Shown here: one piece after another, positions 43,401 through 52,303 of the stretch
Layout of the letters: every line of letters starts with the position of its first letter
Position numbering within the stretch: the stretch's first letter is position 1
Assembly: GCF_000764305.2 (NCBI RefSeq)
Contig: NW_025946074.1
Coordinates: 124,001 to 188,000 of the forward strand
Source of the DNA: Hyalella azteca
Taxonomy: Eukaryota > Arthropoda > Malacostraca > Amphipoda > Hyalellidae
Direction: 5' to 3'
DNA length: 64,000 nt
Position numbers and translations under genes: made by a program
The notes under the pieces: generated by a model
Seen by the model: the letters and a program-made list of their open reading frames with translations, nothing else
Told to the model about the DNA's origin: nothing
The model's database searches: none

Positions 43401-46400
43401 TGATATCTTATTAGTCTTTTTTATTATTCTCAAAAGGTAAGTTCAGTCTTTTACAGTGTTTTTTTATTTATTTTAACCAACAAACTGTTATTGTATTAGG
43501 TAGTCTTACAATTAGTCACAAAAGGCAAGTTCAGCCTTTTATACAGTGTTTTTTATTTATTGTTACTAGCAAACTGTTATTTTATTAGGTAGTCTTTTTA
43601 TTATTCTCATCAGTCAAGTTCAGTCTTACTGTGTTTTTTATTCATTTTTACTAACAAACTGTTATTTCATTAGGTAGTCTTTTTATTATTCTCAAAAGGC
43701 AAGTTCAGTCTTTTACACAGTGTTTTTTATTTATTTTTACTAATAAACTGTTAATTTATTAGTCTTTTTATTATTCTCAAAAAGCAAGTTCAGTCTTTTA
43801 CACAGTGTTTTTTATTTACTTTTACTAACAAACTGTTATTTTATTAGGTAGTCTTTTTATTAGTCTCAAAAAGCAAGTTCAGTCTTTTACACCTTGTTTT
43901 NCATCTGCACCTCTGGGGGGCGCATGCTGTCTCTTATACACATCTAGATGTGTATAAGAGACAAGCGCCGAAGTCAGTGAGCTTGTACACGGTGGAGCCG
44001 TCCAGTCCTACGAACTTCATGATGTTGCCGGGCTTGAGGTCGCGGTGTACCAGGTGGTTGTCGCGCAGGTGCTTCATGCCTGCCGCTGAAACAAAAGTCT
44101 TTTACACTGTAGTTTCTATTTATTTTACTAACAAACTGATATCTTATTAGTCTTTTTTATTATTCTCAAAAGGCAAGTTCAGTCTTTTACAGTGTTTTTT
44201 TTATTTATTTTAACCAACAAACTGTTATTGTATTAGGTAGTCTTACAATTAGTCACAAAAGGCAAGTTCAGCCTTTTATACAGTGTTTTTTATTTATTGT
44301 TACTAGCAAACTGTTATTTTATTAGGTAGTCTTTTTATTATTCTCATCAGTCAAGTTCAGTCTTACTGTGTTTTTTATTCATTTTTACTAACAGACTGTT
44401 ATTTCATTAGGTAGTCTTTTTATTATTCTCAAAAGGCAAGTTCAGTCTTTTACACAGTGTTTTTTATTTATTTTTACTAATAAACTGTTAATTTATTAGT
44501 CTTTTTATTATTCTCAAAAAGCAAGTTCAGTCTTTTACACAGTGTTTTTTATTTACTTTTACTAACAAACTGTTATTTTATTAGGTAGTCTTTTTATTAG
44601 TCTCAAAAAGCAAGTTCAGTCTTTTACACTGTGTTTTTTTATTTACTTTAACTAACAAACTGTTATTTTATTCTTTTTTTTATTATTCTCAAAAGTCAAG
44701 TTCAGTTTTTTTACACTGAATATATAGTTTATTTTTATCAATAGGTTGGTATTATTTTAGAGGGTCCATGATAACCTCAACTTGATGTTGCATTAACTCA
44801 GTGAAATATGATATCTTAAGATCTTATTGCATTATAGACAACAAATCCTTTGCTGCAGGAATTCAAGATTTTAACAATTTTATTGGAGGATTCTCATCGT
44901 CCTTTCAATGGTTACGGAAGGAAAAACAAACCGATGTAATACAGCAGCAACACTCACCGAGATGGTGCAACACCAGCAGCAACACTCACCGAAATGGTGC
45001 AACACCAGCAGCAACACTCACCGAGATGATGCAACACCAGCAGCAACACTCACCGAGATGATGCAACACCAGCAGCAACACTCACCGAGATGGTGCAACA
45101 CCAGCAGCAACACTCACCGAGATGGTGCAACACCAGCTGCAACACTCACCGAGATGGTGCAACACCAGCAGCAACACTCACCGAGATGATGCAACACCAG
45201 CAGGAACACTCACCAAGATGGTGCAACACCAGCAGCAACACTCACCCAGATGATGCAACACCAGCAGGAACTCGTTCTCCTCCAGGCCGTGGCTGTTCTC
45301 AGGGTCGTCGAGGATGTTGAAGAGCGAGCCTCCCGTGCACAGCTCCATGACGATCACCTTACCGCGGCTCTCTTGCTGCTCCCCATACAAGTGTTCAATC
45401 ATTAACAATATGTTTACGGCTACATAAGTACTAATTGTCAATGCTATTCATACCTGACAATCTGGTTATAAAATATCAAAAACTGGTGAAAAAATAGCTG
45501 GCTAAACCCTCAGTCTAAAGATACATAAACCTGCTAACTTTTACCTAGTCAGCTGCTTCCAACTTATACTAATATAATATACAGACTTGAAACCTAAATT
45601 TTTTTGATAAATTAGAAATAATAGTGAAAAAGATGCACATGTCATAGAATGAAAACTTGCAAGACTTATGTCAATATACAATATTTGCTCCATGTTCACC
45701 TCTTCCTCAATAGCCAGAAGCTTGACGATGTTGCGGTGGTTGACTTTCTTGAGGACCTCAAACTCCCTCATCTGCACCTCTGGGGGGCGCATGTGTGACA
45801 TTTGGTTGAACGTCTTCACCGCAACTGCCTCGCCGGTGTGCTGGAAAACATGACACAGGTTAACCACTGCAATATTTGTGTACTTTGCAAATCCGTAAGA
45901 AATACACGTGATCTTAGCATTTTAAAAAGCCAGACAACATGTTTTTGTTTATGAAAAAGTATTAACGCCAAAGGAAAGAAAGGTAATGGACCAGTTTGAA
46001 AGGCCACCCATCATGTTTTTCATTAAACCAATTATGAAGGCCAGAAGAAGAAAGGTGATAGCCACTGTTTGAAAGGCTAAATATTTTTTATTAAACCAAG
46101 TACAAATGTAAGCGATACAGAGGTGACATTAACACGTTGCACAATTAAACATTGTAAAGGTACTATATATATAGCGTTTAGAACAAACGAGGTCAAAGCC
46201 ACCTCAATATCATTATTTATAAACGGATGTGAAAATGGTACAGTTAAAGGTAATGGTTTTTAATAGTACAGTGAAAACTCATGAATTATATTATGTGTAA
46301 TAAACTTCCCAAAATTTTTTCAGGAATTATACCTTACATGTATGATTAACATAATTTCAATTGTCAATCACATAACAGACTTCAGTTTACTTTTGTAATT

Positions 46401-46811
46401 CATTGCGACATAAGGTTTTCTATGTAACCATAAATAGAAACGGCAGCACTTGCTCCTTTGACTTGACAGAAAATCAGGAATAAGTCACAGAAAATAACAC
46501 CAGTACCTAGGTATATATTACTAAAATTTCAGGATTGTAAGCAAGATATTCTTTCTAATGACTGAAATTTAGGAGTAATCCAAGTTGCCCTGCAGACTTG
46601 AATAAATGAGTACAAAACAATGTTTTTTCTATGATTATTTGCAAACTTCAGCAATGGTATAAAGTTTTTCATAAGAACTATTGTTGATAATTGAGGTTTA
46701 TTTGATGCTGCTTACTCTGTTGACGCCCTGGAAGACAGCACCGGTGGCACCCTTGCCCAGCACGGAAGTGGTACACCAGACATAGTTGGTGGAGCCGCGC
46801 AGGAATGACAT
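34351..46811 (-). CDS. TBK1: TBK1/IKK-epsilon-type serine/threonine kinase
   Basis: Non-canonical IKK family kinase (vertebrate TBK1 and IKBKE, fly ik2): phosphorylates innate-immunity, autophagy and cytoskeletal targets in the cytosol. Fifteen exons with matching phases total 2741 bases; about 82 more are missing (exon 5), giving an expected protein near 940 residues, longer than the roughly 730 of vertebrate TBK1. Motifs: P-loop [10 protein letters not shown] (18-27), VAVK Lys41, [10 protein letters not shown] with Asp138, DFG Asp160, activation-loop Ser175 in [11 protein letters not shown], all at near-identical numbering to TBK1; then GPIDWS, a ubiquitin-like domain (QSLTIYLQ onward), and a helical scaffold region. 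The extra length is mostly a disordered AQSRxxx-rich insert (exon 10) and Pro/Ala-rich exons 11 and 15. HPDMYERAVLR-type sequence following EYL is absent, beside the N at 41849. Many introns carry junction minisatellites. Confidence 0.95.
34954..35141 (-). CDS. TBK1: TBK1 exon 15, Pro/Ala-rich linker
   Basis: Acceptor CAATTACCAG and donor AGGAA|GTACGC; phase 0 to 2. Low-complexity [19 protein letters not shown] and basic [11 protein letters not shown]. Assigned by phase and position; no domain. Confidence 0.75.
35438..35606 (-). CDS. TBK1: TBK1 exon 14, coiled coil
   Basis: Acceptor GCGGCTGCAG and donor CTGCAG|GTCAGT; phase 2 to 0. [16 protein letters not shown] and [20 protein letters not shown] have heptad spacing, fitting the scaffold/coiled-coil part of TBK1. 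Confidence 0.85.
35717..35876 (-). repeat. Interspersed splice-motif element, copy 3 (TBK1 intron 13)
   Basis: On the minus strand this has the same modules as the other copies, with a long GTCC/GTCT tract and CACTCACTGCAGTGAGTACT. It lies about 98 bases downstream of the TBK1 exon 13 donor, sense relative to the gene. Confidence 0.9.
35975..36113 (-). CDS. TBK1: TBK1 exon 13 ([18 protein letters not shown])
   Basis: Acceptor GTTTATTGCAG and donor TGCAA|GTAAG; phase 1 to 2. [20 protein letters not shown] aligns with the LAYNEEQIHKFDK helix of TBK1's scaffold dimerisation domain. Confidence 0.9.
36405..36716 (-). repeat. 22-bp donor-junction array, TBK1 intron 12
   Basis: On the minus strand the exon 12 end plus donor (GACAGAGCGGCCAGAG|GTGA) is repeated in exact 22-base register: fourteen GTGAG sites between 36716 and 36430, plus one decayed copy. 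Copies vary at one or two positions (GGGAC or GGAAC), which argues that they are not purely an assembly loop. Confidence 0.96.
36717..36836 (-). CDS. TBK1: TBK1 exon 12
   Basis: Acceptor TTTAATGCAG and donor CAGAG|GTGAGG; phase 1 to 1. [20 protein letters not shown] then [16 protein letters not shown], a helix typical of the TBK1 scaffold region. The donor chosen is the first of fourteen identical sites. Confidence 0.87.
37125..37214 (-). repeat. 45-bp in-frame donor-junction array, TBK1 intron 11
   Basis: Three donors at 45-base spacing (GT at 37214, 37169 and 37124). Each follows a CCTCCATGCAAG-like exon end. The intervening sequence is open in the exon frame, so use of a later donor inserts a [19 protein letters not shown] 15-residue repeat. 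The third copy has drifted (CCATACCAG|GTAAC). Confidence 0.93.
37215..37440 (-). CDS. TBK1: TBK1 exon 11
   Basis: Acceptor GGTATTGTAG and donor CAAG|GTACTC; phase 0 to 1. [20 protein letters not shown] is helical scaffold sequence; the rest is a Ser/Thr/Pro-rich linker ([14 protein letters not shown]). Confidence 0.85.
37903..38401 (-). CDS. TBK1: TBK1 exon 10 with AQSRxxx repeats
   Basis: Acceptor CTTCATAACAG and donor AAAAAG|GTCCTT; phase 2 to 0. It begins with helix [18 protein letters not shown] and ends [15 protein letters not shown], both fitting the TBK1 scaffold. Between them is an acidic linker and seven to eight copies of a 7-residue [14 protein letters not shown] repeat, absent from TBK1 proteins I know. 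The insert accounts for part of the extra length. Confidence 0.88.
38813..38966 (-). CDS. TBK1: TBK1 exon 9
   Basis: Acceptor GGTTGTTACAG and donor CTACAG|GTTAAT; phase 1 to 2. It encodes [20 protein letters not shown] and [20 protein letters not shown], which align with the start of the TBK1 scaffold domain (ISLPKV... then helix with CR..S). Confidence 0.88.
39230..39441 (-). CDS. TBK1: TBK1 exon 8, ubiquitin-like domain
   Basis: Acceptor CACGTTTCAG and donor CCAA|GTGAGC; phase 2 to 1. [20 protein letters not shown] and [12 protein letters not shown], then [10 protein letters not shown], match the second half of the ubiquitin-like domain, with an extra Pro/Ser/Thr-rich loop. Confidence 0.9.
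39596..39627 (-). repeat. Displaced copy of the TBK1 exon 8 acceptor
   Basis: About 160-180 bases upstream of exon 8, inside intron 7, the minus strand again reads CAGAAATACGAGCAGCTGC and continues through TGGCTGATCA, the first 26 bases of exon 8. It is a partial duplicate 3' junction. Confidence 0.85.
39790..40078 (-). repeat. 37-bp donor-junction array, TBK1 intron 7
   Basis: On the minus strand the end of exon 7 (CTTACCATTTACCTGCAGTC, then TGACCACAG) plus GTCAGT recurs eight times: donor GTs at 40078, 40041, 40004, 39967, 39930, 39893, 39856 and 39820, one step being 36 bases and the others 37. Units differ by scattered substitutions. Confidence 0.95.
40079..40258 (-). CDS. TBK1: TBK1 exon 7, kinase end and ubiquitin-like start
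   Basis: Acceptor TTTGTGCAG|AGG and donor CACAG|GTCAGT; phase 2 to 2. [20 protein letters not shown] and [20 protein letters not shown] close the kinase lobe; [16 protein letters not shown] opens the ubiquitin-like domain. The exon has junction arrays on both sides. Confidence 0.93.
40259..40620 (-). repeat. 40-bp acceptor-junction array, TBK1 intron 6
   Basis: On the minus strand the acceptor CTGTTTGTGCAG plus the first exon 7 bases (AGGCCTGAGGAAGCT) is repeated nine times at about 40-base steps. AG is intact at 40259, 40299, 40339, 40386, 40426, 40466 and 40546, and lost (GCAA) at about 40506 and 40586. It is the mirror image of the donor arrays. Confidence 0.95.
40885..41205 (-). repeat. 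CTATACTCTTACTTATACTC minisatellite
   Basis: Degenerate 16- to 36-base units of TATACTCTCCCTATACTCTT fill the intron immediately after the exon 6 donor. Long open frames here (Leu/Tyr/Thr-rich) are repeat artefacts. There is no exon sequence in the unit, unlike the other TBK1 arrays. Confidence 0.9.
41218..41404 (-). CDS. TBK1: TBK1 exon 6, kinase C-lobe
   Basis: Acceptor TGGTTGTCAG; phase 1 to 2. [31 protein letters not shown] and [17 protein letters not shown] align closely with TBK1. The donor AGCCT|GTCAGA is weak but is the only one that joins exon 7 in phase. Confidence 0.92.
41681..41848. repeat. 42-bp minisatellite beside the N at 41849
   Basis: Four copies in exact 42-base register (core CAACACGTCACCTATCGACC) end at the single N. 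The missing TBK1 exon 5 should lie between here and the array that follows. Confidence 0.93.
41849..41849. other. Single N, probable collapsed gap
   Basis: Joins two unrelated tandem repeats. The TBK1 segment that should follow ...GTEEYL (about 27 residues, phase 0 to 1) is found nowhere between 41404 and 43168, so this join probably hides lost sequence. Confidence 0.75.
41850..43167 (-). repeat. 41-bp donor-junction array, TBK1 intron 4 (33 copies)
   Basis: On the minus strand each unit contains the exon 4 end (AGAGGAATATTTG) and donor GTGAAT. ATTCAC occurs at 41850 and every 41 bases to 43162, i.e. 33 sites in perfect register. The three copies nearest the exon read CTGTGCCGTAGAG like the exon; the remaining thirty read CTATGCTGTAGAG and are identical. 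The array abuts the N at 41849, so the copy number may be partly set by gap-filling software. Confidence 0.95.
43168..43349 (-). CDS. TBK1: TBK1 exon 4, catalytic loop to activation loop
   Basis: Acceptor TTTGTTTCAG and donor TATTTG|GTGAAT; phase 1 to 0. [32 protein letters not shown] and [11 protein letters not shown] carry the HRD Asp, DFG Asp and activation-loop Ser of TBK1/IKK-epsilon. Confidence 0.96.
43380..43900. repeat. About 90-bp repeats in TBK1 intron 3
   Basis: Six direct, imperfect copies of a roughly 90-base AT-rich unit (cores CAAGTTCAGTCTTTTACAC and CTAACAAACTGTTATTT) fill the intron directly before the exon 4 acceptor. They contain no exon sequence. Confidence 0.88.
43902..43963. 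other. Nextera mate-pair junction adapter and chimeric tag
   Basis: 43927-43963 reads CTGTCTCTTATACACATCT followed by AGATGTGTATAAGAGACA: two Tn5 mosaic ends back to back, matching 37 bases of the 38-base Nextera mate-pair junction. The 25 bases before it (43902-43926) are identical to TBK1 exon 2 at 45769-45793, and the bases after it are TBK1 exon 4. This is the expected sequence of a circularised mate-pair fragment: a library artefact, not biology. Confidence 0.97.
43964..44636 (-). repeat. Duplicate of TBK1 exon 4 edge and intron 3 (assembly artefact)
   Basis: Matches 43228-43900 at a constant offset of 736 bases with about 1% differences. In the exon part two differences (G/C at 43267 and 44003; C/T at 43273 and 44009) are both synonymous. 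It begins exactly at the mate-pair adapter. It is best read as the second haplotype or the same locus pulled in by the chimeric read; the exon fragment 43964-44085 should not be annotated as a second kinase exon. Confidence 0.88.
44938..45245 (-). repeat. 32-bp donor-junction array, TBK1 intron 3
   Basis: On the minus strand the exon 3 end (CTGCTGGTGTTGCATCATCT) plus GTGAGTG recurs in exact 32-base register: ten CTCAC (GTGAG) sites from 44953 to 45241. Units vary (CATCAT or CACCAT; CTCGG or CTTGG or CTGGG). 32 is not a multiple of three. Confidence 0.96.
45246..45375 (-). CDS. TBK1: TBK1 exon 3
   Basis: Donor CATCTGG|GTGAGT; phase 0 to 1. [20 protein letters not shown] and [15 protein letters not shown] align with VLIMEFCPCGSLYTVLEEP and SEFLIVLRDVV of TBK1. 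The acceptor is ambiguous between GGGGAGCAG (45375) and GGGGAG (45378); both keep phase. Confidence 0.92.
45700..45840 (-). CDS. TBK1: TBK1 exon 2 (VAVK lysine)
   Basis: Acceptor CATGTTTTCCAG and donor GAAGAG|GTGAAC; 141 bases, phase 0. [20 protein letters not shown] carries the ATP-binding Lys; [20 protein letters not shown] and LAIEEE match TBK1 closely. Confidence 0.96.
46716..46811 (-). CDS. TBK1: TBK1 first coding exon (P-loop)
   Basis: ATG at 46811; donor AACAGA|GTAAGC; 32 codons. [20 protein letters not shown] then [12 protein letters not shown] gives the glycine-rich loop at residues 18-27, as in TBK1. The upstream context GAGCGGC is neutral. Confidence 0.93.
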
Positions 46812-46824
46812 GCCGCTCACCGAT

Positions 46825-47035
46825 ACCTTCACACCAAACACTGCATTAGTTAAGCAGTACAATGAGTTGTCTCAGTCAGAGCAATACTTTCACACCCAAC
46901 ACTGCATTAGTTAAGCAGTATAATAAGTTGTCTCAGTCAGAGACACTCACTGAGCAACAACAGCAACACTAACACACACCAAACACTGCATTAGTTGTGC
47001 AGTACAATGAGTTGTCTCAGTCAGAGCAATACCTT
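46825..47035. repeat. About 64-bp repeats upstream of TBK1 start
   Basis: Three copies share ACACTGCATTAGTT, GTTGTCTCAGTCAGAG and a CCTTCACA core, beginning only about 14 bases upstream of the TBK1 ATG. They probably lie in the 5' UTR, an upstream intron or the promoter. Confidence 0.85.
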
Positions 47036-50000
47036 CACATCATCACTTGTACAATAATATGGTGTATTGTCAGGGTATGTATAAAATATAAACAAAATGA
47101 TACAAGTGAAGAAACTAATGATAAAAATAAATGAATAATTCAGTGCAATTGAAAATAAAATGTAGGTAGGTACGGTATATGTTTTTTGTGGGTTGTGGAG
47201 GATGGGTCAGCAACAAGCATTCAGGACATGGTGCATACGATTATCAATTAATGCAAAACAATTTCTTATATGAATTGAGACATCAAAAAAATATTTTTTA
47301 ATCAATAATATACTAATTCTAAAACTTCATGCATGATGACTGTTCAAAATGATTCAAAATTCTTTACTTAGGTACAGAGCAGAATTGATTATAATTTTCT
47401 TCTCGTTGAGTGCATGAACAAACAAATATCTGTGAAAGTACCTAATAGAAATGCACATAAGTAACTGCAAGGAATACCCTTGCATGTCCAGCAGAATCAG
47501 AATTAAAGATGACTCTGCAGGCAAGATGATGATTTTGAGCCAACAGCAGGCAGTTTTAGATAGTAGTGAGCATTTGAAGATCTTTCTTGTACATATGGTG
47601 CTGAATAAGAATAACTTCAACATTGATACAGCTGAAAAGAATAGGCAAGAACAATTTATCCACAAATTGAAGGTGTGAGTTCATGTTAAGTGTCTACTTA
47701 TAATTTGTAACTGAAACTTTGAGTGCAATTCATCAGTACAACAGGCAGCAGTTTTTCAATGCAGGATTGTGGCTGCAAGTGAGATGATGGCAAGCTAAAA
47801 AAAATTGCAAATAAAGAGTGCATACCAAACATACTTTTTGACAAGTAGCCACAGAATGACAATATTCAAGTGCTGAGAAATGTATTTATCAGGCCAGCTG
47901 AAAAATCCTATAAAAGCAAGCCCAAGCCAGTACAGCAAATCAAGGGAACTTTGGAGGGCACTTGTACCTCTCTCTTACAGGTGTCACTTTTCTTTGTGCT
48001 CATTTCCTTGCTATCAAGAATGAGAAAATACTCTGTGGATATAGAAATAAAATAAACAAAAATATATACACACAAGCAACAATTAATATATTCCTAAATG
48101 GTTGAATAAAATTTGCTGGTCACAGAAAAATAATAAAAATTGTGTGCAACTGTGAATTGTATAAAATGTCACAACAATATAGCAATAATAATTATGTGTA
48201 TGTACATCTTATATGAACTGCAAAACATAAGCTAGCTGACATAATCTGCTGAATCAAAGTAATTGATTACAACGAAGATTTGACTAGGAAATTCTGTTGG
48301 AGATGGCAACTTAGTTAGGGAGCACATTTAAAATATTCTAAACAATCTCTACAAATTTTTAACAGGCTCATTTCTTGGACCTGTGAAGGTCATAGCCCTC
48401 TAAAAATCTAGAGGTCATAGCCATCTAAAGAAAATGTTTCAGAATTTGCATCATAAAAATATTTATATATATCTTGTTTATCTATAAATGCCATGGAAAC
48501 ATTTATATAATACTGCTGCGCAAAAGGAATTGATTTGATTCTAAATTATTACAGAGTTTAGAAAAGTGAAGCCAAAGTCTTGATTTATGAACCAAAGTTT
48601 ATCCGTTAATCAGGAATAAAATCATGTCAAACAAGACCATGGATAAGGTAACAAATTCTTAATATATGTACCCTATTCAATAATCATTAGTAACTTAATT
48701 ATTCCTTAAAAGATTGAATGATGCGATTAAAATGTTTTCATGAGGAATTATGATGCCATGTGAATTTTCATGTGATTTGTGATTTCACATTCCTGATGGC
48801 TGATGCCAGGGCAGCCAGGCAGTTTCAAAAAGACCAATATTCAAAATAGCTTAATCAAACCAGAATGCAGACCAGATTTGAAGGATCAAGGTAACAAATG
48901 GTAAAAAAAATCAGTTTTCTAATATAGGTACAACAATAAAACAAAGAATTTTCAGTACATCCAAATAACAAATATACACCAAAAATAATTACCTATGGAA
49001 ACTGATCTGGTCGTATAATAATCAAGGAGTTGATTCTCAAAAATGCAGAGTGATTAATATGTGAATCCCATGACTAATCTTGTAGTTTTGACTCTCACAT
49101 CCCAGCAGATTTTGTTTCAATTCTCCTTCACCTTGTCAGCTCAAGGTCTTCTTGTTGCAGTCAATAGAGTGTGGATTCTGCAAAAAGAATTATTATCAGA
49201 AGCAGAAAGAATACTCAGAAACTTATTCTGTTGTGTGTATTCTAATCTGAAAAGTGAAAAGTATAAGTACCTAAATTGTAGGACCTTGGTGAATGGTGAC
49301 TATCACAGTCTTCATACAAGTTTTAATTGATATTATGAAATCAGCATCCCCAGTATGAATGTTATGTTTCTGTTATACCTAAAATATTTACCCAACAACC
49401 AGAGACAATCTGAAATACTAAGGAAAAGACAAAAGAGCACAGCACTTAGGTAATCACAACAATAAGTTATTATAAGTAATGTTCATGAGCCATAATTAGA
49501 GCTTTCCCATCATTTTATTTTAGTGCTGGAAATTCATGCCAGATGAATTAATATTATCTCTTATTTAACTGACTAGGTAACTAATTCAGTAATTCAGAAT
49601 GTGAAATTGAGCTGCGAAGTTTCAGTAAGAAGTAGGCTAGTAATTTTCCAGTCCTAATTATTGTTTTCATTTGCTGTCTGTATCACCACACTAAAAATCC
49701 CAAGTACCTACTTGTGTTTGGGGATAGTGATTGACTGGATTTAAGTAACACAGAAGCCCCAACACTTAAAAATTCATTAACCATGAGTCCATGACATTGC
49801 AAGTTGACAACAACAGTACAGCAACAGTGCAACAGAATTTGCGGAGTTAAAACTTTCCAATATAAACTCCGGTCTAGCGGAATTAAGGAAAACCAAAACG
49901 CATAGCCAGGATCCTCGATTATGAAGAAATGAGTTTAAATCATGGTTGAACTATTAGATATATAGTTCAACTATGGGTTTAAATAAGCCGTCATCGTTAT

Positions 50001-52300
50001 ATTGGTTTCGAAATATTAGTCTAATTGTTGAAATTTGTAGCATGTATTCAGTATTGGATTCTTCACTCCAATTTTACGACGATTAGCATGCTAATCGTTT
50101 ATTTGAAAATGTATTCAGTATTGGATGATGCATTTTTATTTCACCACGATTAGCGTGGTAATTAAAATGCAAAAAATGACGGATTTAATTTAGTTTCATA
50201 CTGAGTATATCTGATCGCACTTGATCGCATTAATTTTGTAAAGGGTGCATCAAAGCTAGACTGAATTGGACATAAATTATATTTTAAACTACCACTTATT
50301 ATAATCCAGATTTTCGGAAATACACAGCTTAATTTTTTATTAATCACCATTTATTTAAACAAATTTGTTAATTTATTTCCTAGGATAAAAAGTTTATCGA
50401 CAAAGGTTCGGGGGCATTATAGTTTACCCAGCGCCGCTATTGAATAGATTGTAAGGTTTTTCTTCAGAAAGAAAACATAGGAACCATAAAGTCTCTTCAC
50501 TGACATCCTGTCCCCATGTCCAAATTTGTCCGTTCTCTTAAATATAATACCGCATAATTTAGAGTTGACGTTCATCGGTATCTGCCAATGGGGACGGCTT
50601 CAGCTCTGGCGTTAATTAATTAAACTCGTGGAATAATTTATACAATCCCCAGGATTAACGTATAGGTAAAAGAGTTACATTGATCACACATAAATCCCTG
50701 CCCAGTGCCCAGTAATATATGTATAATTTTACTGGCCTTTAAATCCTGTATGATAAGCGATTTGTAGTGTTTTCTTACCGTATAAATATTTCGAAGCTGC
50801 TAAGATCTTATTTGAGAGGTTTCTTTACATTCTGATTATGAATAGATAGTATATCATAATCGATTATTTTATAATTATAATCGGTTTATAATTATAGGCT
50901 GACGACACACGCAATGCGAAGTAGTCGTCACTGACGTTCGGATAGTTTTTAACCAACCAATATATGTTAATGTTTAGGTACATCAAGAATAGGGACAAGC
51001 TGTATATATTGTAGAAATGTTAGATTGGGTCACACTATGAAAAAGTTAAGGCCAAGCAGCGCACAGGATGAAAAATATCAATTTATATCCCGGATTGGTA
51101 GGCCAAGGTGGTAACCGGCTTCAATAAACATTCGCTTTCATCTATAAGCAGAAACTGTGTCAAATTAGGTTTTCTGTAATTGCTGAGTCTAAAATTGAGT
51201 CCATTTAGTGCTTCTTGAATGGGAAATGAAATAAAATTTCACGTTTTCAGTTGTTCAGTTGTTTTCAGTTGTTGCTAAGGAGAGAACAGTTTCCATAATC
51301 TCTTCCTAGATCTTCGTCCGATTGCCCTGTATTATCGACAATGTTTGTTATAACTACCAACAATTAAGCTCGCAGTATAAGTTGGAAAGTATATATTATA
51401 TTTTTGTAATATTAAGATTATTTAGATTTATTTTGCCTGCTTGTGAGATTAGGTTCTCTTCTAAGATTCGTGCAGAAAACATAGGTACGCATGGGGCTAG
51501 GCTGTCTGGAGTCCAGGGTTGCTGAGCACGAACGGTATTCGCATTGCCAGACCCAGACCCTGACCTTGAACCCTACAGCTTGCGGTTGACTGCTCAGCGC
51601 TCACTTGCAGAGAAGAATCAATCATCCAATTAATCTTCTACATTTAATCTTCAGATGGGTTGTTGGTTAATTAATCTTGTCCACTTTATAGAATGAAATA
51701 TTTTAACGGCTTATACCAGCAAGATTTAGACTCAATGCAGCTTTCACAAATTTAAAACGGATCCCATTTAAAACAAGTTGCTTGCGTTCAAGAAACTCTT
51801 CAGGCAATTCCGGTGCTTGAGACGAGTACTTGACACGAAGAGGTGATTATTAGAGAAGGAGTTCTTGAAAGGAAGAGGTGATTATTAGAGAGGGAGTACT
51901 TGAAAGGAAGAGGATGGTATGCTGGATACTTGAGAAAGTATTCGGTTCTGAAGTTGAGAAATATATAATAAATACATATAGTTGGTAAGTTAAACCAAAG
52001 AAAGTATTAGGTTCTGAAGTTGAGGAATACGTAATAAATACCTAATAACTGTTATGTTTTACAGCAATGATGATGAACTAAAAAGAAGTACCTATTAGAT
52101 TTTTTGTTCGCTAATGAACAGCAAAATAAAAGCAGAGGAGATCCTTCTAATCGCAGAACTCAAAGATTGTAAAACTCATTTTATTGATTCTTTCGTTATA
52201 CGTTGACGTTGCTGCTTATCGTCATGCACTTGATCTTGTCCATTATTGTTTGTTAAACACGAATTGATTTTTTAGTTATTTTTTGATCAAGATGATATCC
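47036..52300. other. Intergenic region, no supported gene
   Basis: AT-rich sequence upstream of TBK1. Open frames are short and without domain. Minor direct repeats: about 50057-50080 and 50108-50128 (ATGTATTCAGTATTGGAT), and duplicated GAAGAGGTGATTATTAGAG and TTCTGAAGTTGA blocks at 51838-52030. No promoter can be placed. Confidence 0.5.
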
Positions 52301-52303
52301 ACA

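Noticed and set aside
43964..44093. Second copy of the TBK1 catalytic-loop exon
   Set aside because: It starts at a mate-pair adapter, is truncated, and differs only by synonymous changes from 43168-43349. Assembly or haplotype artefact.
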